64,000 nucleotides of DNA from Branchipolynoe longqiensis (lineage: Eukaryota > Annelida > Polychaeta > Phyllodocida > Polynoidae), in NCBI GenBank assembly GCA_030323885.1, contig CM059187.1, forward strand, positions 128,545,168 through 128,609,167, written 5' to 3'. Made by a program: the position numbers and the translations under genes. The notes beneath the pieces were generated by a model. It saw only the letters and a program-made list of their open reading frames with translations. It had not been told where the DNA came from and did not search any database. Shown piece by piece: positions 1 through 11,092 of this stretch (its first letter is position 1; every line of letters begins with the position of its first letter).

Positions 1-106
1 TTGCCGAACCTCGTTATGATTTGTTTCGTTATAAATATAAATAAATAAAAATAAATAAACCAATTATATAGCGCCCGATCCAGCAAGCGTTCTCAGGCGC
101 TTTTTA

Positions 107-964
107 AGGCCCTGTCACACTACGACGTTTCTCACCGGCGCGCCGGCAATGCGAAAAATATTTGCAACCCATCGACACACGTCCAACTCTTCGGCGCTTT
201 GGGAGAAAGTTTGATTGTTAGTAGCGTGCTATGAAGGCACGGCCAACGGGGTTCGACGCGCGGCGGAACAAAGTGTCATGGTCCCGCCAGTGGGTTCCCA
301 GCATGCCATCAGTGTGTTATCAGCACGTTGTCGGCGCGCCATCGGCGTGCCGACGGCGTGGGGATGGCATGTTGGTGTCGTGTTAGTAGCGTGTCAACAT
401 GCACATACCCACCACCAACACGTCAGGACGCTCCGGCAGGGCGTCCACACCCGCTGCCAACATGTCCAGGTGCGCCGGCAACATGTCCAACACGCCGAGA
501 AACGCTGGAGCAACGCCAATGGCGCGGCGCGCCCACTACCCGTCGATGGGACATTGCTGACGCGGCGACGGAACGGTCACATTTTGGCGAAAAAAAGGCC
601 AACGTTAAGCGACGTTGATCAGCATTCTGCCAGCGTTCCGCCGGCATGCCGGTAACGTGTATCGACGTGTTGGTAACGCGTCCGTAACGCACCCTCCAAC
701 CCGTTGGAGCACGTCGCTGCGCCCCGACAGTTTTGTGCAAGCACAAAATGATTGGCACGCCCTAACGCACGCCGACTTCCGCCGACGTGTCGATTCACAC
801 GTTGCTATCTCTCAACGTGTACCGACGTGCCGGTAATGCACCGGTAACGCGCCGGTAACGCGCCGGTAATGTACCGGACGTGTACCGACGTTTCGCCCAA
901 AAAGGCAAGACGTCACCACGCATCAAAGCGCGTTCGTGAGAAACGTTGTAGTGTGACAAGGCCT
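107..964. mobile_element. TWA-clan TIR element E1a (PIF/Harbinger-like MITE)
   Basis: The two ends are inverted copies: the left end begins AGGCCCTGTCACACTACGAC and the right end reads as its near-complement. A TTA lies directly outside each end (104-106 and 965-967), a 3-bp TWA target duplication as made by PIF/Harbinger transposases. The interior has no coding capacity and consists of degenerate iterations of units such as CGCCGGTAACG and CGTGTACCGACG. A palindrome around TTTTGTGCAAGCACAAAA sits at 729-749. The short open frames here are by-products of this repetitive GC-rich interior. The transposase assignment is inferred from target size only. Confidence 0.85.
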
Positions 965-967
965 TTA

Positions 968-2461
968 CATAACAAACAAATATACAGGAAAATAAATTTC
1001 ACCTAGATAAAAGCAGATTTAAACAAATGGGTCTTAAGACCTTTTTTAAAAGCACCAACAGATTTACAATAGTTGGTTACAGCTGGGGTGGTGGGGTGGC
1101 TGGCCCCTTCACATTCCTAACTGTCCATTTTACCTGTACTCCCCCGGTTCCATCCCTACCTCGCCTCCCCTCCCCTCCCCTCCTCTCACACACACACACA
1201 CACTCATTTAAATGAAGGATGCTAATCTGGGTATGCGTGACTGTGCGCGGGTGTGTGTGTGTGGTGGTAGGGGGGGGGGGGGTGCACTTAGCTATTCCAA
1301 GGACTCAGACAACGAATCGTTCTGATTGGGCAATGGTAATTGCATTACCTTCTCGTAACAATGTGACTTTTCTTGTGTCTATGATTAGGAATTCAAGTTG
1401 GATTTGTCTCACGTTGATTAATTAATCTTCTGGATAATAATTATTCAAACATACCCCATTGCCAAACCACCACACAGGGCGTGGTTCCACGTCCACAAAT
1501 CACTATTATCATCATACATTCTCGAGGGGTTTTCTGTGTATGTCTGGGTGAAGCTTTAGTCTGAATGGTTTGGAAACTTACCAAGGTTTCGGCTTCATCA
1601 AAGGACTGCAGTAATGGGAATGAGTTAGGGTCTCGTTTCAACCCAGTCTCTCTAATTAGGAGGCATAGCGTGTGTGTTTATGGAGAGGGAGCTGCCTTAA
1701 ATTTATGGAGTATATATCCCTACATCCACCCAACATATAAATAATAAGGAATAAATATAAAGTGGTGAAAATATAGCTTTTGAAATCATATTTTCAAAAA
1801 AATGCATATTGTAGAGAGTTACAAACACAAGTGGCACTATGTTATTCATATTGCACGGTTATCCAGTTTGATATCGCATAATAAGTAATATTGTATCGAC
1901 TGATATTTGTAATAAGGTCAATTCATAAGTAGTGATATCCTCAACTCACTGTTTTTTTTGTATGTGGTTTTCCTTTATCTATTTTAATAACTACATATAT
2001 TATTTTATATTTCCGTCATCAGGGTTCAAATCTTATATATATGTGTGTATTTATATGTATGTATATATGAGTATATATACTTATACATGCATATATATTG
2101 TGTACTATAGCTGTACTTAGGGCGGTTTGGGGTGGGGTGTTCTGCTTAGGGTTATTTTGATTGGATACATTTGTGTGTGAAACCATTTTAAATTTCGTAG
2201 TATATTTTTCTCTCAGGCGGACTCTAACCTCGTCATACATCTATTGAATCTTGGTGAACAGTAATATTTCTAAATTGATGAATTGAGAGATCATGGGGTT
2301 TTGATTTTGTAAAACGTTAGCCTCAATATAACGGATAGCAATTCTTATTAAACTATGAGTGCGACTTTACACTGCGAGTTAATAGGAATACTGGACTATC
2401 CACAATAGTACTAAACAACCTAGCATGTCCGCGGACATAGTAAAGTTGTTTGGTTTTCCTC
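968..2461. other. Non-coding stretch with simple repeats
   Basis: I see no gene. It holds a C-rich/(AC)n stretch at about 1140-1205, a GT-rich stretch with a 13-base G run at 1270-1282, and a (TATG)-type tract at about 2037-2100. The rest is AT-rich unique sequence. Confidence 0.6.
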
Positions 2462-2464
2462 TAA

Positions 2465-2909
2465 AGCCCCAGTCACACCTACCCGGACGAGCCCCGGATT
2501 TTGAGCCGGACCACCCCCGGACCAGTCGCCCAGACTGTCCTGGACAGCCCCGGATAAAATCGCTATTTTCATCGTTTTTTTTGCCTCATGGTCACACATA
2601 CCCGGCCAGTGCGACCTGGGGGTGATCCAGGGGTGGTCCGGGTAGTCCGGGGGTGAACCGGGGCCTGTCCGGGCTGTCCAGGGGTGGTCCGGGGCTGGTT
2701 CGCTACTACTACTACTACTACGGATCGAGCCCAGATGCCCCGGACTGCCCCAGATGTTTGAAACATTTTCAAACATCAGGGGCAGACCCCGGACCAGCCC
2801 TGGATCACGCCGGATCACCACGGACGAGCCACGGACGAGCCACGGACCACCCCGGATGACGGTCCGGGGCTCGTCCGGCCTCTGATCCGGGTAGGTGTGA
2901 CTGGGGCTT
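2465..2909. mobile_element. TWA-clan TIR element E2a
   Basis: The outer sequence TAAAGCCCCAGTCACACCTA and the bases after it repeat as a perfect 26-bp inverted repeat at the two ends. The interior is built from CCGGAC/GTCCGG iterations, with an inner copy of the terminal motif at about 2589-2605. A palindrome with arms ATGTTTGAA/TTCAAACAT lies at about 2754-2777 and aligns with the palindrome of the other E elements. The flanking TAA fits a TWA target if one end is offset by a base. Open frames on both strands here are repeat shadows. Confidence 0.85.
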
Positions 2910-2984
2910 TAAGGAGTGGTGCATTGAGTTAGTGGGGTTTAATGGCACACGGGGAAGTGGGTCGGTAAGGGCGCAGGGAGTTAA

Positions 2985-3411
2985 TACCTGGCACGCACCT
3001 CCCGTATATGATTCACGTGCTAAAACTGACTGCCCGACGTGACCCGTCACAACCCGACCCATCCCGTTTCCCGACTAAAACTGACAACAGGGACAACACA
3101 CATATACCGACTGCTAATGCTTCCGATTCGCGACTTAAAACTCAGTTTTAGTGTTTAATACTCGAATCGCAAGACATTCGAAAAAAAGAATCGGGCCGTT
3201 CGAGAAACGTTATATGTGAGCGGTCAGTCGTATCTTATATGGTATATGTGTGATACCCACCGTCCATTTGCCGTCCAAGTCTTAGCGCGTGAATCGATGT
3301 GTGCGCGAGGCATTAGGGTGTCACACACCTAAAGACTGGAACCGACTAAAACTCAAACTTAATCGCGAAACGGGCAGTTTTAGGTTTTATACGGGAGGTG
3401 TGTGCCGGGCA
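2985..3411. mobile_element. TWA-clan TIR element F3
   Basis: The left end TACCTGGCACGCACCTCCCG and the right end (complement TGCCCGGCACACACCTCCCG) form an inverted repeat. The interior carries iterated GATTCGCGA, ACTAAAACTC and AAACTCAGTTTTAG motifs. This is the longest and most diverged of three F copies in the window; the flanking TAA/TTA is an imperfect TWA duplication. Confidence 0.75.
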
Positions 3412-3448
3412 TTAGTTGGCATTGTCCTGTCTTGTCGTGAATGACTAC

Positions 3449-3801
3449 TTAAAGTTGCATAGTCAGATGAAAACATCAAATTTCAAAACCAAAACATTTA
3501 TCTAGATTTGATTATACATATTCAACTTAGCCACTGGTGCACTTATTAAGCATTTGTTGCTGCATAGAAGGGCATAAGTAGTCAATTAATAGAAACCATT
3601 ACTACTGAAGTCTATGGTGTCAGAGTTTTGGCGTGCTTGCCAAAATTATTTTGGCATGTTTTGACATCAAATATCTCCAAACTTAGCCATTTAAAATCAA
3701 AGTTACTTCAAAATGAAGTAAAGTAGATTACAACGATTAGTATAATATATTTATCTCGGAAAATAGCAAAAACTCGAAAGCATCGGACTATGCAACTTTA
3801 A
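3449..3801 (+). mobile_element. MITE-D copy 1 (TTAA target)
   Basis: This is a full-length copy of a roughly 350-bp non-coding element. It starts TTAAAGTTGCATAGTC and ends with the inverted form GACTATGCAACTTTAA. Shared internal landmarks are a GCTTGCCAAAATTATTTTGGC-like palindrome and a TAATATATTTATCTC block. The TTAA flank fits piggyBac- or Kolobok-type target choice; the autonomous partner is not seen. Confidence 0.9.
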
Positions 3802-4020
3802 GTAGATAGGCTATACTGATACTAGTGCGGAACATACATAAATCTAACTAAAACACAGTCCTTTCAAGCATACAAAATGTAGTACATTTCCCCCTTTTCT
3901 TACGCGAGTGCAAAGTAATTTTGAAATCGAACAGAACTGCCCTTCCGCACGAGACAGGTGAAACCAGCCGGTCAGCTAAGTGCGGGCAGTCCACCCCGCC
4001 AAAAACCACACCCACAGAAA
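3802..4020. other. Unique non-coding sequence
   Basis: I find no repeat family or gene signal in this short AT-rich interval. Confidence 0.5.
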
Positions 4021-4400
4021 AAAACCGGTGGGGAGTGGAGCGGGGTGTGTGGAGGTGGGTGAAATTGTAAGGTTAAGAGTGCCCTTGGTTTTCTTTGCCC
4101 TCTGTGTAGGGTGGGGTGGGGTGGGGAGTGCGGTGGGGTGGGGGTGGTCTGGTGAGGGTGGGTGAGGGGTGAGGTGGGGGTGATGTGGGGTGGGGTGGGA
4201 TGGTGTTGGGGTTGGGGCTGGGGATATGGATATATATTATGTGGAATAGGGAATATGGGATAGGGAGTAGGGGATATGGGATAGGGGGTAAGGTTTGGGA
4301 TGAATGTATGGTACTCTGGGGATGAGGGAGACTGGGGTTTGGAGTTAGATGCTGAATGTGGGGGGGGGGGGGGGGGGTCAGGGGTATGGGGTGAGCATGG
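4021..4400. repeat. G-rich degenerate minisatellite
   Basis: On the + strand this is an imperfect run of GGGTG/GGGGTGG and GGGATATGGGATA units, followed by an 18-base G run at about 4360-4377. Proline-rich frames on the opposite strand follow from this composition and are not genes. Confidence 0.8.
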
Positions 4401-4440
4401 GTGGGCACATTGCAATGTCCTGGTCAGTGGCGGTCATGCA

Positions 4441-4839
4441 GAACACTTACCTACCCACCACCAACCACCCACCTATTCCCCACCTGGTGTGCAGACGCGT
4501 CCAAATAATAGGCCACGCGATGACAATTTGCCAGCTCGCCTGTGAAGTCGCCGACCCCTCTTTGATGTCGCTCCGCCCGGCGGGTGCGGACCGGGGCGTC
4601 CAGGGGGTGGTGGCGGGGTGGGGTTACAGATTCACATGCGCGCCTTACGTAACGATCGCTATGGTTACTCAACCCGGCGCCCCACAAGAGGGCGACACTT
4701 GCCGGGCTTGCATGGTTCAGTAGCCGGCAAAATGTGGCGGAAACTGCGGCCTGCGATGAATGCAACACGGAAAGCTCTGTCTGGGTTATTTTGTTTTTTT
4801 TGTGTGTTTATTTTTTTGCGTGGTGGTACTGGGCGGGTA
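4441..4839. other. GC-rich unique block
   Basis: This is a CpG-containing, sequence-complex interval between two G-rich minisatellites. It holds a CTCF-like site at 4682-4695 and an ACGTAACGATCG run. There is no convincing coding frame. It could be regulatory. Confidence 0.4.
4682..4695 (+). promoter_or_regulatory. CTCF-like motif
   Basis: CCACAAGAGGGCGA matches 13 of 14 positions of the bilaterian CTCF core CCRSYAGRKGGCRS if the fifth base is allowed to vary. The orientation is forward, towards SoxC. Sequence match only. Confidence 0.4.
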
Positions 4840-5160
4840 GGGTTCAATGAGGTAGGGTGGGATGGGAAGGTTAGCGTAGGGGTGGGTGAGGTATGGGTGG
4901 TTGGTGTAGGAGTGGGGTATGATATGAGTCGTGTAGGGTAGGAGTGGGGTATGGTAGGAATAGGTGAGGTGGGGTGGAGGTGGGGTGAGGTAGGACTGGT
5001 TCTGGTAGGAGTGAGGCAGGGGTGGGGTCGGGGTGGGTGGGGTAAGGGTGGGGGTGGGCTGATGGTAGGGGGGTTAGGTAAGAGTGGGTGCGGTAGGGGT
5101 GTGGTAGGGTGAGGTAGGAGTGGGCGAGGTAGGGGTGGCGGTGGGAATGGTGGTGGATGT
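4840..5160. repeat. G-rich degenerate minisatellite
   Basis: Imperfect GTAGGGGTG / GAGGTGGGGTG units run for about 320 bp. The proline/histidine-rich frame on the complement is a shadow of this composition. Confidence 0.8.
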
Positions 5161-5181
5161 GTCTAAATGGTCGCTCTCTAA

Positions 5182-5455
5182 AGCCCGAGTCAGACCTCAC
5201 CGGATTGAAGAACCGGATAGAAAACGGACACTGTCTGGTGAAATACGGCAATGTACGGTTTATATACGGTTGGCATCCGGCGTGTCCATTATCTGTCCGG
5301 CGGTGTCCGCTACAAGTTTTGAACACGCACAAAACTTGTTCCGGACACCAATGGACTGAGGTGTACGGTTGGTGTCCGTTTTAAGTCCGTTTAGTCCGTT
5401 TCGTGTCCGTTTCGTGTCCGTTACTCATCCGTTAGCTGTCCGGTTTGTATCCTGA
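5182..5455. mobile_element. TWA-clan element E2b, right end missing
   Basis: The left terminus AGCCCGAGTCAGACCTCACC follows TAA. The interior is made of TGTCCGGT/GTCCGTTT units. The palindrome has perfect 10-bp arms ACAAGTTTTG (5312-5321) and CAAAACTTGT (5330-5339). No matching right terminus is found, so the copy is truncated near 5455. It is most similar to the element at 56788-57277. Confidence 0.75.
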
Positions 5456-5559
5456 AGAGTGCGTTGACGGTGCTGCGGGAATTTGGTCCGTTGGTTTTTG
5501 GCGCATCCGTGAACAGTCATTTTACATATTAAATACTAGTACTTACTTTTGTGTCTGTC

Positions 5560-5672
5560 TGGCTAGAGATTTTGTGTGGTGGTGTTTTTTTTTGTACATT
5601 AGTTGATTAAGTAGGGCAAATTTCAATCGGGGACGATTGGTCTTCCTCATTCCACTGTTCCATGTCCAATCC
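5560..5672 (-). mobile_element. SINE-4 fragment hosting E1b
   Basis: GTTGATTAAGTAGGGCAAAT through CTCATTCCACTGTTCCATG matches the tail-side body of SINE-4 seen at about 33755-33870. The SINE text stops at TAA, where E1b begins, and appears to resume beyond E1b at 6479. Confidence 0.6.
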
Positions 5673-5675
5673 TAA

Positions 5676-6478
5676 TGGCCCTGTCACACTACGATGCTTC
5701 TCGCCGGCGACCCGTCAGCGTTGAAAATAAAATTAAAGCGTCGAGAAACGTTAAACTTTTAGGGGAAATATGGGGAAATTGGACGTTGGTGCAGCGTGTC
5801 ATTAGCGCGGGGCCAACGTTGTGGTAACGTATATCGGCGCGTTCTCTCTGTGTCTCTGTCTGTGTCTCTGTCTGTGTCTCTGTCTGTGTCTCGTCTGTGT
5901 CTCTGTCTGTGTCTCTGTCTGTGTCTCTGTCTGTGTCTGTGTATGTGTCTCTGTGTCTGTGTCTCTGTGTCTGACTCTGTCTGTGTATCTGCCTGTGTCT
6001 CTGTCTGTGTCTCTCTCTGTGTCTCTCTCTGTGTCTCTGTCTGTGTCTCTGTCTGTGTCGCTGTCTGTGTCTCTGTATGTGTCTCTGTCTGTGTATCTGT
6101 GTCTGTCTCTGTATGTGTCTCTGTATGTGTCTCTGTCTGTGTCTCGGTATGTGTCTCTGTTTGTGTCTCTGTCTGTGTCTCGTCTGTGTCTCTGTCTGTG
6201 TCTGTGTCTATGTGTCTGTCTCTGTGTCTATGTGTCTGTCTCTGTATGTGTCTCTGTATGTGTCTCTGTCTGTGTCTCTGTGTCTGTGTCTGTGTCTCTC
6301 TCTGTGTCGGTGTCTGTTTATGGTCTGTGTCTGTGTATCTCTCTGTCTCTGTGTCTGTGTCTGTCTGTGTCTGTGTCTCTGTGTCTCTGTCTCTGTCTGT
6401 GTCTCTGTGTCTGTCTCTGTATGTGTCTCTGCCTGTGTCTCTGTCTGTGTCTCTGTGTCTCTGTCTGTGTCAGCTCCA
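5676..6478. mobile_element. TWA-clan element E1b with microsatellite right arm
   Basis: The left end TGGCCCTGTCACACTACGAT follows TAA (5673-5675). The right end, read inward, is TGGAGCTGACACAGAC and is followed by TAA (6479-6481), giving a TAA target duplication. Only the left 175 bp or so is ordinary element sequence, and it matches the right arm of E1c at 50095-50274. Everything from about 5847 to 6470 is (TCTGTG)n with (TCTCTGTG) variants. Long serine/cysteine/valine frames across it come from the tandem repeat. Confidence 0.8.
5847..6470 (+). repeat. (TCTGTG)n microsatellite
   Basis: About 620 bp of imperfect TCTGTG/TCTCTGTG units are open in all three forward frames. The open frames have no coding meaning. 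Confidence 0.95.
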
Positions 6479-6575
6479 TAAGAATGCCGAGCGCAAGGCA
6501 AGGAAGGGACGCATATATATTTGTAAGTCATTGGTTTGACTCGACCAGGGTTCGAACCTACGACCCCACAATTGA
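6479..6575 (-). mobile_element. SINE-A/SINE-4 head fragment
   Basis: GAATGCCGAGCGCAAGGC through TTGGTTTGACTCGACC and GGTTCGAACCTACGACC is the antisense tRNA-derived end of the window's main SINE. It resumes immediately after E1b. Confidence 0.75.
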
Positions 6576-8311
6576 ATTGGCCCTTATCACACTCTGTTCT
6601 TAAATGTGTTACTTTGTTGTGTGTTATAAGTATAAGTCCGCTAAGTTCTCAGAATGGTGGCAAATATAACAGTACGGCCAGATGCCACGGTGACAAAAGG
6701 GGGAAAGCTCAACTTAAATTGTAGCAAGAACCATTACATTGGCAGAAACAAAATAAACATTTGATAAGAAAGCTAGGTGTACTTCATATATGTATATATA
6801 TATATATATATATATACAAATCTATATATGTATATATATACATATATATATATACATAAATATATATTAGTAATACTAAAATGAAAGCCCCACCCCTTCT
6901 GTGCTTCTACATACCAGACGGCCGCTTTTCACTTTCCGCAATGACTCCAGTCGCCAGGGCAACCAGCAACCGGCTGGGGAGCAAGGATTCCTATAATTTC
7001 ACCTCCTGCACCACGCCGAATAGACAACACCAACACATAATTGAAAAGATTAAGTTTGCACTTTTCCTTAGACTTTGCATGTTCCTACATCGCAACATAT
7101 ATGAGTGCAGTTTGTGGCGACGGAACATCTGACGGCGGTTTAGTTTTTATATTTATTATATTTATGTTTGTTATTAGGAGATGTCTCCTAGGCGCTGTTT
7201 AGAGTTTGTATCGTGGGTCTGGGATTGGGGAGTATCATAAATGGTGGTTGTGTGTTTAGTCACTAAATCGATGAATGATCCCCACCCACCCACCCCCCAC
7301 CCGGATCGACGTGAGGATCAGCTGACAAGGGGTATCAAGGTATTCTCATACCCTTCAGTTGTGGGGGGGGGGGGGCTGTCAATCAAAAAGTAGTAATACT
7401 AATAGTATTCTACCGAATCAGATTTAAGGCGATGAAGTGAGCATTACGTTACATGATCATGTATTTTTATATATAATTGAAGGCCATATTAAATATAATA
7501 TGACATATTTTACATTCTATAACAGTTATATGATTGAGTAACACTGATATTTGATCATAGTTAATCAATACCTAATTGGATAAGTAAAGTATGATATTAT
7601 ATAATTGTCACTCCATTATCATTATATAATTGAGTAAGCCTGACAACTGGTCATATATATTAAGCATTTAATTGGATCTTTGATCATTTATTGACCACTG
7701 TATTACTGGTATAGATGATCAGTATTGGTGACTGGTAAGGTATAATAAATAGATCCCGACATCACTGACTTTAAATGCATAATTGATCATAGTTGATAAC
7801 CGATTGGATGACGTGAAATCAGTGCTTGTAGTATAATTGTGTTGCCTACACTGGTCCGCCGGGTCCGGTTATGTTATGATTCTCGTCCACATTAGCAGAG
7901 TGGCACCGCGCCCCCCTGGCGGTGCACCTCACAGATGTCGTCTGCTCAGTGGATCCAGTTCGCGCCAAAAGTGTGCCGACGCGTGCCGCCGACTGCGATT
8001 TATCATATTTATTTATGTCTGGTCTATTTATACCTATATAATTCATGTATCTCTTCTTTTTTTTAAAGAGGGGCGGGGGGGGGGTATGTTTGTGGGGGGT
8101 GGGGGGGCGCCCCTGGTCCCTAGAGGGAAGTTGTTGAGCTTCGTGGGTTATTTACAGATATCCGAATCCGGAAGCCACCGAAGCGTGAGTGGGGTGTGGG
8201 GTGAAGCTCACCAAGGCTGACCCGATCCTGATCCCCTTGCTATATAGTGTTGCTCACATTTGGTATTCATGCGATCCAATTCACCAGATGCGATTATCGC
8301 ATAATACGGCC
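6576..8311. other. Non-coding, AT-rich with simple repeats
   Basis: This holds (TA)n at 6787-6870, a poly-G run at 7362-7375, a degenerate AT-rich tandem array at about 7440-7810 and G runs at about 8069-8107. A weak CTCF-like core (CGCCAGGGGGGCG on the complement, with one extra G) is at about 7909-7923. No gene is supported. Confidence 0.6.
7440..7810. repeat. Degenerate AT-rich tandem array
   Basis: Related phrases recur at roughly 60-110 bp spacing: TATATAATTGAGTAAGCCTG versus TATATGATTGAGTAACACTG, TTTGATCATAGTTAATC versus ATTGATCATAGTTGAT, and TAATTGGAT. This suggests an old, eroded minisatellite. Confidence 0.5.
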
Positions 8312-8314
8312 TTA

Positions 8315-8585
8315 TGGCTGGCACACACCTCCCGTCTGTGCGCACCCACCTACCGTTTACGATGTAAAACTGCCCGTTTCGCGCACAAAAATCGCTAGGT
8401 GTGCGCCCCCCCGCGCACACCTAGCGATTGCGATTCGCGCATAAAACTCAGTTTTTAGTGCTAAAAGCGGCCGTTTACGATTGCGATTCGCGATTCGAAA
8501 AACGAATCGGCCCGTTTTCAGTTTTAAGCGGGTCGGGTCGCGAGTTTTAATGCGCGAATCGTAAATGGGAGGTGTGCACCAGCCA
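8315..8585. mobile_element. TWA-clan TIR element F1
   Basis: The left end TGGCTGGCACACACCTCCCG is matched by TGGCTGGTGCACACCTCCCA read inward from the right end, with TTA directly outside both (8312-8314 and 8586-8588). The interior iterates CGATTCGCG/CGAATCG. The middle is a perfect 17-bp inverted repeat (8390-8406 and 8413-8429) around six C residues; its arm repeats the AGGTGTGC of the terminus. Non-coding. Confidence 0.88.
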
Positions 8586-8782
8586 TTAGTTTGTTCGTTT
8601 AAAAATAGGAACAAACCGGATGCATCGTTTTTTGTCGCGTCAGACAAATCTAGTCAAATTCAGCATTCCCAATGTGGTTATGACCCCTAATTGTCTATGT
8701 TTACTTTTTGTGATGAGCGGTCGTTAAGCAAACAAACATTCGCAACGTGGTATTAACTCGGATTGATATTGTTACTGACTAA

Positions 8783-9762
8783 TTATAACTGCATAGTCCG
8801 ATGAAAGCCTACAATTTTCAAAACCAAATCACTGACCTAGATTTTATCCAACATATCCAATATTAGTGTTGTTAGGTACTGATGCACTTATCAGGCATAT
8901 CTTCCTGCATAGAAGGGAATACTAAGTCGATTTAATACAAACTCTTACTGATGAAGCCAATAGTGTAAAAAAATAATTATTATTATATTTTTTTATTGAG
9001 GGTGTGTTTATACTGTCCATAGCATATAAGCTTGAGTACTTGGGCTTGTTTTCAATGCTGGCCAGCTGTAGTGGTGGAGTTATCTTATCACACAGTAGCT
9101 GATACGGTGTTTGATTGCCTGTATTACAGTAGCAGGTAAGTGGTTGCTTAGTATGGTTAGTAGTCTATGTTAGTTTTTTTGGATTTTCTTGGTATATATA
9201 TATATTTTATTTTTTCTACTCTTATTACTAGACTAGCCTACTCATATTTACATATCATAGGCTTGCACGTGTTTGTTAGGTGTGTTATCTCATCAATTTT
9301 GGTATGGTTTCCTTCCATTGGCCGTCCTGCTGGTGGGCCATGACATATCACATGCCCCCTTGCAGTGGGGCTTAGTGGGGGTTTCCTAGCCATAATTTGC
9401 ACAGACATTTTTTGTATGTTTTTAGGTCATGAATTTGTCATTCCTTTACTGTTTGGGCATTTCATGCCTTGGCAGCCATTTACAGTGTGCTCCTCTTCAT
9501 GAGCTCTGATTTGGCTTCTGGTCTGCCTTAGTAGTGGCGCGTTATTTTCTCTAGCATTCCTTTGTGGTTTCGTTTAACATAAAAGCCATATCAAACGTTG
9601 CATGCTTTCAGTTCAACATCTCCAAAGATAGCCATTTGGAGCTCAAGTTATTTCAAACTAAAGTAGGTTTGGTGATTATAACTAGCAGTATCACCCTAAA
9701 TGTATTTATATAATGAACAAATCCAGAAAAAAATCCAAGGCATCAGCCTATTTAAATTTAGA
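8783..9762 (+). mobile_element. MITE-D copy 2, interrupted
   Basis: The left end (ACTGCATAGTCCGATGAAA) and body run to about 8966. The body resumes at about 9580 (AACATCTCCAAAGATAGCCA) and fades out near 9762. About 610 bp of unrelated DNA sits between and includes the decayed frame at 9238-9573. Confidence 0.75.
9238..9573 (-). pseudogene. Decayed coding fragment, unidentified
   Basis: On the minus strand one frame stays open for about 112 codons with a single internal TGA (complement of 9427-9429). The first part contains QIRAHEEEHTVNGCQGMKC, with charged, His- and Cys-containing spacing. The second part contains MARKPPLSPTARGHVICHG followed by PPAGRPMEGNH. I do not recognise the family; a retrotransposon or DNA-transposon remnant is the likeliest source because it lies inside DNA that interrupts MITE-D copy 2. 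There is no ATG start and no splice evidence. Confidence 0.35.
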
Positions 9763-10250
9763 ATGAAATGAGTTCCCATTTGAATTCCCATCTGCAATCG
9801 ACCCCCGCCCTCATCAACCCTCGGCCTGCACCCACCTCCACCCACCTCCACCCACCCCCGACCCGCCCCCTACCGCCCTCCAGCAGCTAGAGTGCATGAA
9901 ATTGTAACACCCCTGTACCAAACTCCTCCCAAACTCCCCAGGTGTCCTCTACAGTTCGCCTAGGGAATAAGTACCATCCATAGAAAATAAGAGTTAAGTA
10001 TCCGCCCCCCACCTACGTATCCCCACCCGTCTAACAAAAGCTATATAGAAGGGATATTGTCACAGAAGAGAAACCATTAGTACCAAGTCTCAGGCTAAAT
10101 AGTGTACATATTATACCCGTGACAGCGGCAGCGCATGCGCAAGTTTCATAGGCATAAGATATATATGAATAAAATTCATTTACCAAAGAAAATGCAGTAG
10201 AACCAGAGTAACACGGCACCTATTACTTACATGAGCATAAAACACGCAGA

Positions 10251-10295
<45 letters not shown>

Positions 10296-11092
10296 AAAGA
10301 AAAAGTTAAAATCGATGGTTTTCATTCCAAAGACCCAACCAAGTAGTCATTAACTCAATTACCACTGTTGCAAATTTTGTTCTCTCTTTGTCTGACAACT
10401 CCCTTGATATATTAGTCCTTGGTACTTTAATAACCCAGGATAGGAAGGTCAATTAAGTACTACTTTATAATAGTATAATGGTTCAATAATAGTAAGAGGA
10501 ATCCAGTTTGCCGATCCCATCATCGTAAGAAAATGTGTGCCACGGGGATGAACTTGGATTGGTATGCTAGAGAGTTATCCGAAGATAGAGGACATCCAAT
10601 GTATGTGCAGCAAATACTTCTCATTACACCCAACATTGTCCTCATCACCTAATATGTGATTGAGAAAAGTTGTCGGCTCGTCAACTTTGACCTAGAAGAA
10701 ACTAAAATGAGTGGTATCTGGATGTTTTGTTTGCACAGCATGATGGACAACAATTCTTCTCGTATCAATAGTGTCCACAATTTAATAATAGCTTTGCTAA
10801 GTGTATCAATAACAAAATAGTATTATATATCAGTATGCATATATGTATAGATATCCATAGTTATGCATATATATGTACATATATTATATATATCTACATA
10901 TATATCTACATGTATACACATATAAAAAATATATACACACATATATACACATCTATATATTTTATTAATTATATCTACATTCTAAATAAATATCGACATA
11001 TCTACATATATGTGACATAATATGGCCATGCACAAAAACAATTAGACCTGAATGAAAATCCCTATATAACTTATAACGACCACTGCGCGTAC
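9763..11092. other. Non-coding, AT-rich
   Basis: This holds a C-rich patch at 9800-9880, an (AT)n tract at about 10253-10292 and a TATA/CATATA-rich stretch at 10805-11010. No gene or known repeat is recognised elsewhere. Confidence 0.55.

Noticed and set aside
2420..2859. Frames of 133 and 68 codons on opposite strands
   Set aside because: Shadows of the CCGGAC-iterated interior of E2a.
5796..6603. Overlapping reading frames of 247 and 260 codons
   Set aside because: They are translations of (TCTGTG)n in different frames; all forward frames are open and the products are Ser/Cys/Val/Leu repeats.
7909..7923. CTCF-like match
   Set aside because: One extra G breaks the core spacing, so I left it out of the site list.
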